In this document: positions 11,295 to 21,739 of the stretch, piece after piece | How positions within the stretch are numbered: position 1 is the stretch's first letter | How the letters are laid out: each line of letters begins with the position of its first letter | Assembly (NCBI GenBank): GCA_949361645.1 | Contig: OX442415.1 | Coordinates: forward strand, 14,752,986-14,816,985 | Length of the DNA stretch: 64,000 bases | DNA from: Spongilla lacustris | Taxonomy: Eukaryota > Porifera > Demospongiae > Spongillida > Spongillidae | Direction: 5' to 3' | The notes under the pieces: generated by a model | The model's input: only the letters and a program-made list of their open reading frames with translations | Told to the model about the DNA's origin: nothing | The model's database searches: none | Made by a program: the position numbers and the translations under genes

Positions 11295-11689
11295 ATGCGT
11301 TCACGTCAGCGTAAGGCTAGAGCTAAACGTCGAGCGGAATACCTCCAAAAGCGAGAGGAAATATTGAAAGAGTGGTCGTCAGAAGAGAGCAAAGAAAAAG
11401 CTCGAGAACGATATCATCGGAACCCCGAGCCAAAACTAACCTCTGAGGAAGAACGATATCACCAGAACTCCTATCAAAAGCAAACTGCTGAGTGGGGAAA
11501 ATATCACAAGAACCCCGAGCCAATACTATCTTTAAAGCGGCAACAGAACAGTGCAGAACATCGCGACGATTCCATCGCTTCTCCTGCGATTGCAAGAACG
11601 ACCGACAGATCAACATGCTGCACGAAGCAAATGCTACCGCAAGCTAAGGATAATGGGCTTAGAAAGATATCTACCAATAAACCCCAAAG
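11295..11689 (+). CDS. Basic protein exon with tandem RYHxNPEP-type repeats
   Basis: Starts at ATG 11295 with a strongly basic helix (MRSRQRKARAKRRAEYLQKR). It then holds three degenerate repeats of the type RYHRNPEPKLTSEE, RYHQNSYQKQT and KYHKNPEPILS, and ends at a good donor, AAAG|GTACGT (11690). Similar NPEP-type basic repeats occur at the N-termini of transposon-encoded proteins in invertebrate genomes, so a mobile-element origin is plausible. Downstream exons were not identified. Confidence 0.4.
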
Positions 11690-11829
11690 GTACGTATGTT
11701 CGAATTCGACTGAGTGATATATCATACAATACGTATTTTGAACATGTACATGCATGCGTGCATGTATTATAAAATAATGTTTATAAACCTTTGCGTTGCA
11801 AAGTCAACATGGACATAGTGCCCATATTA

Positions 11830-13300
11830 CCAGGGCAACCTCATCCCTCCATCCTGCACATTCTCTCAGACGGTTCTATTCAGCTAATGTGTGGGGGAAG
11901 GTGTCATCCTACTGACAGCTCAGACATGTGTGGTTCTATCATTGTGGTCATACATACTATAGGTGTTACAGCAAGGTTGATGGGGGATCAAGGCAGATAT
12001 GGAGTCAGCAAGCCACATAGTTCTACAGAAGTCTAAGGGCATTCTCCATTTGAAGACCTGTTGAGGTATGGTAAGTTTCAATGGCCTGCCTGAAGCATGC
12101 CATGAAGTTTAGCCCTTCCCACTGCCTGCATAATTTTATTCAATGTTTCTTTGAAGTGCACTGCGGTGACTGAATATGGCTTCTGTTTACCAAGCATGCT
12201 GTCCTGCTTGTATTGGAGTCTGCTTGTATTGTTGCTACATGTATGTCTTTGTCAACACCTCCAAGACTTGATTCTTCCATTCTGTTTTAACATTTTAGAA
12301 CGCTTCCTAGCTGTGCAGGTCACATGTGTAACTTTGGAAAGGAAAACAAAGGTATGGATATAAAAATCATGATACGCTATTTGACTGGTGTACTCCACGT
12401 ATAGAAGAGTACATGAAGAGTACTGTACATCTACATGTATGGAGAAGATTGATATGGTCCTCCAGTGGTGCTACAAAAGTGAACAATAAGTGTGTGGTGC
12501 TTATCCTGAAATTGGAAAGAGGATTAGTTTGGCAATGCAATGGCAGTTTAATGAAGGTATAGTGTGTGTCACATATGGAGATGCAGTCATCCTAATGACA
12601 GCTCAGACATATTTGACTATAAATGAGGTGGGAGGCAAAATTGTGTGTTATCATTGTGGTCATACAAAATAATATTTTATAAAAATTTACTATAGGTGTT
12701 ACAGCAAGGTTGATATGGGATCAAGACAGATATGGAGGCAGCAAGCCACATAGTTCTGCAGAATTTTAAGGGCATTCTCCATTTGAAGACCTGTTGAGGT
12801 ATGCATAGGTCTCAATGGCCTGCCTGAGCATGCCGCCCTTCCCACTATGTGTTCTGCTGTTAGCTGATACGGCTTTAATGTTCTGGATATAGTGTAAAGA
12901 TGTTGGTCCAATATCAAGGTAAATGAATGCTGCATTGAGTTGAGTGTATTAGTCATGTTTCTTTATCTACTCTGTAGAGATGTGCGTCAGTGTCTTCTGT
13001 CAGTTGCAAAAATGGTGGTGTGACATATGGTTCTGAGCCTCTACCAACAGCAGAAAAAAATAGCAGCTGTATGGAACACCACCAAGATACAGCAGTGGGT
13101 CCTACAGCTACCAATCTGCCTCACTACAAATGAGCAATCAGCTACCATGGGAGAATCACTCGTAGAGGAGCTACCAGCGCCCATATACCTCATTTCTCCA
13201 TACCCCAGTCATTTGTCAATTGGTACACAATGAAGCTACAAGCTGTAAATAAAGAAAAGAAAAAGGTAATGGTGGTGTACAGGTGACATTTACTGAGCCA
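11830..13300. repeat. Degenerate tandem duplication (copies A and B)
   Basis: Segments near 11904-12105 and 12587-12835 share CATCCTAATGACAGCTCAGA, ATAGGTGTTACAGCAAGGTT and GGCATTCTCCATTTGAAGAC in the same order. Parts recur again around 13800-15000 (for example GGCTTCTGTTTACC and ACTGGTGTACTC). No coding function is seen. Confidence 0.75.
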
Positions 13301-13564
13301 CTACCAACACCAGGTTAAAGAGCTTTGAAAGAAAGAACAAAAGCTTAATGGAACATCAGTAAGATACTGCATTCATCGTTCGAAGTGACGTAAGTGTCTA
13401 GTAACAGAAGGAAGTGCCTGTATATGGGCTTGTAGAGTGTTTACCAGGTACATGTACAGTCGTCACTTTGTAGATTGCAGTAAATGCATGTTTGTATTCA
13501 TTGCTTCTTTGAACATCTCAGGGGTGGATACCGGATTTCAGAAAAGGGGGGGTTGTTATAATGA

Positions 13565-13757
13565 ATAATAAGACGAGTGGAGGGGGGGGGTGCTGTCCAC
13601 CTCCAGTCGATTCAACAAGCAGGGGGAGGGGGGGGGTGCTGTCCATCCGCTTTCGGCCAATTCAATGAGCGGGGGGGGGGGGGGGGGGGGGGGGGTTGCT
13701 GTCACATACAACTGCAAGCGAGAAAAAAAGTGATTTGCAACACCCCCCCCCCCCCCT
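13565..13757. repeat. G-run cluster followed by a C run
   Basis: Several G tracts, the longest near 13671-13695, are followed by a C tract at about 13742-13756. They could form G-quadruplex or hairpin DNA. Glycine- and proline-rich frames here are artefacts. Confidence 0.9.
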
Positions 13758-14027
13758 CTGTATCTGCTCCTGCATCTTATCTGATGACCAAACATATATT
13801 TAGGTCTGCTGGTGTTGATATGGCTTCTGTTTACCTGAACTAAGGTATCTACACTCAACAAATTAAAGCAGTTTATTTGCTCATGTACACATGTAACTTT
13901 ACAGTGTTGCTGCAGTGTATGACACCATCAACACTTTTAAGATTCCAGTTGAACACTTACTGTGTGCAGGTCACAACTAAAAGTAAAGAATATGATAATT
14001 CACTATTTCACTGGTGTACTCTACATA

Positions 14028-14853
14028 TGGGACAGTGTCCAGCAAAATCGGGCTTGTGGGGTTATAATTTTATCACTATAAAAATTGAACGTTGTACTAA
14101 ACAACACATCTTCGCGATGGTACTACGTTTTCCTTTCAAATTTCGTACAATTGTTCCCACACCATTTCTCTGTGTGAAAATCAATTTTTGTGATCTACAC
14201 ATTTTCCATACCGTGGATACAACAATTGTTAACCCCGCGGGTTAGAATTCCTCATTTCTCCAAGTACGAGTGTTGAAAACGCATCAAATTCGGGTTGCAC
14301 ATAGAGGAGTCCTTAAGCTATTGATTTGTTCTGTTCGTTAATTTCTATATCATCCGTTACGGAGATACAGTTGAACAAACTACAGGCACGTTTTCCCGCT
14401 TGATTTGCGCCAAAGATTTTGGCAAATCGCGTCCCGCTCAGTGAATGGGAAGGCGGTGATTGTATCATTGGCGCGAATCAAGCAGGAAAATGTGCCTGTA
14501 GTTTGCTCAACTGTATCTCCGTAACGGATGATTCAGAAACTAACGAACAGAACAAATCAATAGCTACAGGACTCATCTATGCACAATCCGAATTTGACGC
14601 GTTTTCAACACTCGTACGTGGAGAAATGTGGATTTCTAACCCGCGGGGTTAACGATTATTGTATCCACGGCACGGAAAAGGTGTAGATCACAAAAATCAA
14701 TTTTCACACAGAGAAATGGTGTGGAAACAAGTGTACGAAATTTGAAAGGAAAAGGTTGCACCGTCGCGAAGATGTGTTGTTTAGTACAACGTGCAATGTT
14801 TATAGTGATAAAATTATAACCCCACAAGCCCGATTTTGCTGGACACTGTCCCA
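14028..14853. mobile_element. 826-bp foldback element (giant hairpin), TA target site
   Basis: The left arm (14028 to about 14411) is repeated inverted in the right arm (about 14440-14853), with a loop of about 30 bases. It begins TGGGACAGTGTCCAGC, ends with the complement, and is flanked by TA on both sides (14026-14027, 14854-14855). The related sequence near 12390-12405 (ACTGGTGTACTCCACGTATAG) lacks the element and serves as an approximate empty site. Mirrored open frames (14028-14245 plus; 14636-14854 minus) are the two arms read as protein, not genes. Confidence 0.9.
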
Positions 14854-14881
14854 TATATAGGAGGATGACAGTAGTGTTTGA

Positions 14882-15810
14882 ATGATGTTGGTCCTGAAAT
14901 TTTTGAGAGGCTTAGGTTGGCAATGCAATGTGATGATGGTATGTACTGTGGAGATTGTTCAGTGGATTTAGGGACCAGACTTGGTGATGGTTGTGTACAA
15001 TGTAGGTGTGTGGAGTTAGTGATGGTGCATCACACTTTTCATGGATCAGATTTGTTGAAGCTTCCTCCAGAATGTAATAAATGGAGTGCTTATATTTGGT
15101 CCTTGATTGGAGTTCAGCTGACATGGCTGGTAATGACTTGAAAATGTTGGTGTTTTGCGACTCAGAACGGACTGTTGCAGTTGTTGTGTGTATTGGAGCA
15201 GGATAGTTAGTCTGTTTTTGCCGCAGAATGTGGATTTTTGCCTGCCCCCTGCTCAAGCCTGTGTATGCCTATGGTGTCATGATTTCAGACATTGATAGTA
15301 GGCTCTGGAAGTAGTTGCTATGTTGTGTTGTAGTTATGGTGTGCATCATGTGACACTGACACCAATTGGGTCTGGGGAGTAGCAGTAACAATGTAATATT
15401 AATTTATGACGCGATAATACATTGCACATCAAAAAAGAGTGACTGAACTTTCCCGGAATGACAACTGCACATTAAAGGATTAAAGGGCTAGCACCGGAGT
15501 GATACTCTCAGATCGGTGAACGCGATGGGCTAAACAAGCGTACGGCAACAGATTTTAGCCCCCTATTTAAAATGTCTTTACCTTGGTTTTAGACACATGT
15601 CCAGATATCACAGCCTTTGATACGCACGCATGAATCGATTAAGCTACCAGGCTCTACTCTTTCTCAGTCTCATACCCAGACCCAAATGTACGTAACAATG
15701 ATCATCGTTTGCACAAGTCTTGGGCTGTTTCCGCATAGCGGAGATGTATCCATCCGCTGCTGCGAACGGGTCTGGGGCCGAGACTAATAATCGGGTATGA
15801 ACAAAAATTA
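14882..15810. other. Region without a recognised gene
   Basis: Continues the degenerate repeat cluster to about 15140, then about 670 bases of unassigned sequence. Open frames are short and without recognisable motifs. Confidence 0.4.
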
Positions 15811-16117
15811 ATGAAACAAGTAAATAAAAAACATTCTCTATGAGAAAGTTGGTGGCATATAGGATTTGAAGGCGAGGGTGGTGTAAAAAGGAAGGAAACA
15901 AGGGTCTAATATAAAGGGAAAATGGAATAGTCCTATATTTAGCACATGAACAACACATTATATCCTACATGTAGAAATGTGCTAAATATAGGACTATTCC
16001 ATTTTCCCTTTATATTAGACCCTTGTTCCCTTCCTTTTTACACCACCCTCGCCTTCAAATCCTATATGCCACCAACTTTCTCATAGAGAATGTTTTTTAT
16101 TTACTTGTGTACTTCAT
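15811..16117. mobile_element. About 305-bp foldback/MITE-like palindrome
   Basis: The sequence from AAGTAAATAAAAAACATTCT through TATAGGATTTGAAGGCGAGG to ATGGAATAGTCCTATATTTA is repeated inverted, with the centre near 15962. A partial copy of one arm (ATAGGATTTGAAGGC then GGTGGTGTAAAAAGGAAGGG) lies at about 41475-41550, so the family is interspersed. Confidence 0.88.
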
Positions 16118-16451
16118 TATTGAACGGGAACACAAACCATGTTTCTATGCAATTACATATGCTATGTTTTGTGGCTGAAAAAGTGCAAAAGTTGTAAAGC
16201 TGCCCCAGAACCCGATGGGGGAGCTTACAGCTCTCCCCCATACCCCCGAGGGGGGCTGCGCCCCCTCCTGCTCCCACCACCGCTCTTAATCAGTTCCACC
16301 TTATTGCTTTCCCGAACCCCCCCGTCTCCCGACCAGCCTACGGGTTTGATGACTGAGGTCGATCTCGATATAGCTATTATCTTATCTGCACCTACAATTT
16401 AATCGAATCCATGCTAAAGGTATGATATGATATAGCAATACAGGTACACAT

Positions 16452-16533
16452 GTGGTCGCTAGCGTCATTTAACATGTTACATTCCTATACGCGAGTATAG
16501 GAATGTAACATGTTGAATGACGCTAGCGACCAC
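16452..16533. repeat. 82-bp near-perfect palindrome
   Basis: Arms of 39 bp (GTGGTCGCTAGCGTCATT... and its complement) with one mismatch and a 4-base GCGA loop. No flanking coding context. It could be a miniature element or an extrusion-prone hairpin. Confidence 0.95.
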
Positions 16534-16664
16534 TACAGCAAAACACTTCCGGCCGGTTGCAAATACAATTGTTCATCTACATGTAGATCGTCTATCACCA
16601 GCCGTTAATAGACCTTGCTTGCTGTTCCCGTATTCTCACGTTGGTTTGTAGTGATATTGAATTA

Positions 16665-16688
16665 CAAAAAAAAAAAAAAAAAAAAAAA
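16665..16688. repeat. Poly-A tract
   Basis: An uninterrupted run of about 24 A just outside the RRP9 duplication boundary (homology to the second unit begins near 16731). It could be a retroelement tail. Confidence 0.9.
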
Positions 16689-17322
16689 CACAATATCTCA
16701 CACTTACGTATGTGTTGCATACATATTACATGCAGGTCCCTCGTCCACTAAAGGCTGATAACTATTTAATATGAATCACAATTAGTATGAATCACAATGA
16801 TTTTAAAATAATAAAACGGACACTCAATCACAAGGTGGCCAAGGTTCCCACACACTGCCTGGTCAGAGGGATGACGGCCACACCATTCTTGACGCCCTCC
16901 ACCTTCCACCAGCGACCACACCTGTGCTCCTGTGCCACAGCCGCCACCAGGTACCCCCCAGACTGGGAGAAGGACAGGGAGTTGACCACACCCGGCTGGG
17001 GACGAGGCAATGAAGGAAGACTTAACAAGACAGACAGACTTAACAAGACAGACAGACAACACAAGGGTGTGCAGCACCAATGGTGGGCGTACAGACAGTG
17101 CTTTTAGCAAGGCAAGCAACTGAATGCTTACCAGAGGGACAGCAAAGCAAGGTTCCAACGACCGAAAAGCATCTCCACATTTCCAAAGTCGAACATACCC
17201 ATCACTTGCACCTGAGAGGGAAAAGTGAAGCATCCAAGGCACTCATGCAAAGCATCCAAGGCACTCATGCAAAGTAGCCATCAACATCACAACCCTGGAG
17301 ATAGGGTGCTCCCGCTAGTTAA

Positions 17323-18425
17323 GACGAATTTCGAACTTTGTTTATATATATCCGCACGGGCTTGCATGATAACCTTTTTTTTTCTATCCAGGAACGACCC
17401 CGTATCACTTCCCTTACAGTGAGTAGCTTCAAAAGAGAAAAGTTATTTTCATAGGAAAAAATATAAAAGTTTTGCCGAGCGGGGGTATAGTCCGCCTATT
17501 GTGACGAACGCGCGCATAATTCATCAGCGGTTACAAGCAGCTTTGACAGGATTAATCTGTGGCTTCATCTGTAGCAACAAGAGGTCATGCAGCTGGGAGA
17601 CCTCGTTCCTTTAACCACTGATCTGTCTTTCAGTTGTAGCTTGTATCGCCTCAATGGGGCTTCAGGTATACCGGCAGCCTTTGGGACAGAGTTTAGGCTA
17701 TGACCCTGGCTAATTCACTGTGTCACATTGCGAATCAATGCTGGATTTCGCTTTAACCTATACGGCCTTAGCTGCGATGACAATTTTGTGATGCAAGCAT
17801 GTGATTGCAGACTGCCAATCTGGAATTACATGCTTGTGCCACAGAAAATGATTTCGGCTACATCGACAGCCCTGGATAATTATGGTATTGTATGGATTCC
17901 GTTGTGGTCGATTGTGAAATTCATATCGCTCTATAATGAAGTGAGTCCGACCTGGTCGTACATTTTGGTATACAGCTACCTGTATTTTCACGCATCCAGG
18001 CTGAAAGTGACAAGGACAGAATCCACACTCTTGGACATGCATATTAACATACCACGAAGCTTTGATATAAACGTAGTTTGCTCTAAAACGTTACGCAAAC
18101 ATAAAATTCGATCGTAACCAGTTGAGGGGTAGTGTGACCTTTCGAGTACTGTGGGCTCCAGAACGATCAGCATCGCAGGTTTTTGGTACCTGCATTTTTG
18201 GAAACGATCTGTAGTTTGCAATACGTGAGCGAATGTGACGGTTTTTAGAAAACATTTCCCTGAGTGGGTGCGACATATCAACTCGTAACTTCCAAACGGA
18301 AGGTCCAATCGAAGCCACTTTTCTTTCCATACATTGGGAAGACATGTGAGTACAATAAAAAAATCTTTATTTATCCTTAAAACGAATCCTTTATTTTATT
18401 AAAAAAATTCTGTTCGAAATTCGTC
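17323..18425. mobile_element. 1.1-kb DNA transposon with TTAA target site
   Basis: Terminal inverted repeats GACGAATTTCGAAC at both ends are flanked by TTAA (17319-17322, 18426-18429). It is absent from the matching intron of the intact RRP9 copy near 34382. A TTAA target suggests the piggyBac or Kolobok groups, but the termini lack piggyBac CCC. Internal frames are unrecognised. It sits inside a second, shorter element (see finding). Confidence 0.8.
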
Positions 18426-18539
18426 TTAATACCCGGCTCGTCATTAGACCCGGGAGCACTCTACTATAGAAGATCACAATACTTTAGGCAACATGTCAAC
18501 ATTTTGACTGCAAACTCAAGACTCAAAAACTTTTAGCTT

Positions 18540-19337
18540 AACCTTAATTCTCCAGGTCCAAGTCCTACGCGTAGGACCAATATTTGAAAATTCATTATAA
18601 ATAGAAATGCAGTTTTTTGGCATCCATTTCTCTACTGTTGTTTGATGTGTCTATCATGTTAAATTTACCATAGTCAGTCTATTTTTTAAATCACACCCTT
18701 GGTTACACGATGCAAATAAACAGATACAGTTCTTAAAAATGCATTATGTAGAGAATTTAATTGTCACAGAAAAAAGTACGACAAGTATCACTTTTTAAAA
18801 ATGTTTTTTGAAGCACGATGTGTGGGCTACTTTATACATTCTACGGCAGTGTTTATACTATAATTGATTTTGTCATTTTTACCGAAAACGCACTGTACGT
18901 TTTCAAAATTTTGTCCATTCACTTGGCTATTCCCCCAACATGCGTCTGACAAATACATATCATTCATAAGCTTGTGGAGCTTACAATTTCCAAATGTACA
19001 ATGTACTTTTTTATATGCTTAGTGTAAAAGACCTGACCCATTACCCTCTTCTTTTAAAATGTTTGCTCTGATCTTCCCAACATTACTTTTTGGTACTTTA
19101 AGTTGCTTTGCAATTTACCACAAATACATCTTTTAGCACTGCAATATTGATTGTATTTGACAATCTTTGAAGAATTGCAAGCAAGTAAAAATATTTCCTG
19201 AATTAATAACCATTTCTACAGTGCAATGAGATTTTGGTTTATTTTTGATCATATGAGTTTGCTAAAAATTAATTTTAACTTGCGTCCTATGCATAGGACG
19301 CTAATCCTACGCGTAGGAGGACGGGAGATTAAAGGTT
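18540..19337. mobile_element. About 800-bp MITE-like insertion with CCTACGCGTAGG motifs
   Basis: The ends read AACCTTAATTCTCC...AAGTCCTACGCGTAGGAC and, inverted, CCTACGCGTAGGAGGACGGGAGATTAAAGGTT. It is absent from the intact-copy intron near 34425, where AACTTTTAATTCGAAAATGG runs straight through. No coding capacity. Confidence 0.75.
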
Positions 19338-19676
19338 TACTGAAAAATGGTTCTCTAGTGCAAGTACTGCCTTATGCCACACCTACACACCCCACCCCCA
19401 AAAGAATAATAATACCTCATGCTTGAGTACTTGCAAGTACTGCCTTGTCATATGCCACACCTAATCCACCCTCCCCCCCCCCCCTTCACTCAGCCCTTGT
19501 ACCTGAGGCAACCAGGTCACTGTTGGGAAGAGCTGCCACTGCAGTAACCCAAAATGTCCAGGGGCTGTTCCTGGTGTTGTACAGACACCAGAGGCTTCTT
19601 CTTCACCATGTTCCACAGAGCTATGGTCCTGCACAAACCATGAAAGATCAACTAGCTATGGTGTGATATGCACATA

Positions 19677-20241
19677 CAGTAGCGGTCATAAAAAAGTTTA
19701 CGTAGTTATTTACGCCGTGGCCGTAGTACGGTATAACCGTAAACGTAACGTACATGGCAATAGGCATGCCGTACAACGCCTACATATACTGCTACCTATA
19801 AGTGTCCCTAGCGTTACAAGAAGCTGCGGATTCTTTTCTAAGGACTGATGGCGCCCAAAGAGGCGGAATCCACAAATTCATTAAGCGGTACCAAGCCACA
19901 GGATGCAGTTACCGCAGAAATCATGGCGATAGTCGATGACCACATGAGACGTCCGCTCTCCACCGACTCCACACAGCTACTTCTTTCGAAAGGCGAGGTA
20001 GCGCTTATTGCCAGATGATTCGTGACGGAAACAAGGTGATGCGTCTGGATTGGGCAAGAGCTAACCTCGCTGAAGCGCTACGTAGTGACTAAGTAGATAC
20101 GCTAGCTAGCTGTTTACTTATTAGATACTCATGTACGGCCGTAATCGTACCGTACGTCTGTAATAGCGTACCGCACGTACGGCTGACCGTACTACGGCCA
20201 CGGCGTAATCAAATACGTAAACTTTTTTATGACCACTACTG
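19677..20241. mobile_element. Internally deleted Tc1/mariner-like element
   Basis: Inverted ends CAGTAGCGGTCATAAAAAAG / CAGTAGTGGTCATAAAAAAG are flanked by TA on both sides. The intact RRP9 copy has an uninterrupted GCACATATGGTGATG here (about 34784), which is the empty site. Inside, plus-strand remnants read IHKFIKRYQATGCSYRR (Tc1 helix-turn-helix type) and MRLDWARANLAEAL (transposase core type), in broken frames. Confidence 0.88.
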
Positions 20242-20949
20242 TATGGTGATGTACTAAAGTTGATTGTTCATGATTTTTTAAAGAGATGTGTGCGAAAAAA
20301 AAACACAGAATGTGGAAGTTTATGTCATTGTGGTTGTTCATATGATTTTGTTTCATAAGTCTATTGAAAAGAGTTGTGGGCAAGTGCAAACAGATCTACA
20401 ACACCCCACACCCATCACACACACATTTGTCACATACCACACACCATCACATCACACAGGTTTTTCACACACACTACACCCATCAGACACCACACTTGTC
20501 ACACATACCACACCCATCCTGTGATCCGCTGATGAAGTGTTCTTCATTGATCATCTTCACACAGTCTATGGAGGACCTAGCCATGTCAAGGGACACACTT
20601 GACTCAAACACTTCTTATTTTACACATGCACCACTGTAATATTATCAAGACTGCACTATGATCTGTCATAACTACCATTCCTCCTACCACTCCTCCACAC
20701 ACCTTCCACCACCTTCCACATCCTCAGGGTGCGGTCACTGGTACCAGCAGTCACGGGCCTCTCCCTGCTCAGGCAGTCAATGGCTCCCACGGGGTCCTGG
20801 TGACCAAACCTGAGGGAGGGAGAGGTACCATACAACACACTGAGAGCATGTTGCCATGTAGCGACATAAGGGCACGCTACCAATGATGTTAACTTGACAT
20901 GACTGTGATACCTCTAACTATGCAATGACAACCCACATGTTGATAAGGT

Positions 20950-21152
20950 GGTGGTAGTGAGGATGACCAGTGGTGGGAAGTGAGGGGTGAGGATGACCAG
21001 TGATGGGAAGTGAGGATGACCAGTGATGGGAAGTGAGGGGTGAGGATGACCAGTGGTGGGAGTGAGGGGTGAGGATGACCAGTGGTGGGAAGTGAGGGGT
21101 GAGGATGACCAGTGGTGGGAAGTGAGGGGTGAGGATGACCAGTGATGAGAAG
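20950..21152. repeat. 30-bp minisatellite, about 7 units (pseudogene copy)
   Basis: The unit is GTGAGGGGTGAGGATGACCA followed by GTGGTGGGAA. It is the same locus as the array of about 33 units in the intact copy (35560-36561). Confidence 0.92.
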
Positions 21153-21160
21153 TGTACTAC

Positions 21161-21262
21161 GCTTAGAGAATAGTTAAGCTTAGAGAATAGTTAAGCTTAG
21201 AGAATAGTTAAGCTTAGAGAATAGTTAAGCTTAGAGAATAGTTAAGCTTAGAGAATAGTAAA
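21161..21262. repeat. 17-bp tandem repeat, about 6 units
   Basis: The unit is GCTTAGAGAATAGTTAA. The intact RRP9 copy has only about one unit (near 36565-36590), so this array expanded in the pseudogene copy only. Confidence 0.92.
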
Positions 21263-21739
21263 AAAAGCAACGTTAGTCATCCCCATGATCTATTTAGGGG
21301 GTAAGGGGACTCACAATGTTTCCACGTAACCATCTCACTTAGGTTCCATATCTTGACAGTCCTGTCAAATGAACAGCTCAACAGTTGGTGTGTGCCCCTT
21401 TGGAACACCAAACCCTGCGGAACAGACGGTAGTAACCATTGGTAACCATCTCACAACAAATGTGGCTCACGGTGATGGCTTGGTTGTGGCCCCTGAAGGT
21501 GTGGACATGAAGGCTGGTGGGCCCCTCCCAAATATGGATGACCTGTCCTGACCACCAGTGGCCTGGGTAGGAGGGTGTGGTTAGATGTAGCACCACATCA
21601 CATTATTCAAATACAATAATAAACCAGTTACTAAAAATATATACAAAGCTCCCTTTATGCACTCCGAATATTTTAAGGTACTTACATATGTATGTATGCA
21701 AGACACCGTAACACTAAAGATTACAGACAGAAACACCAA

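Noticed and set aside
14028..14854. Conserved 72-residue protein on both strands
   Set aside because: It is explained by the inverted arms of the 826-bp foldback element.
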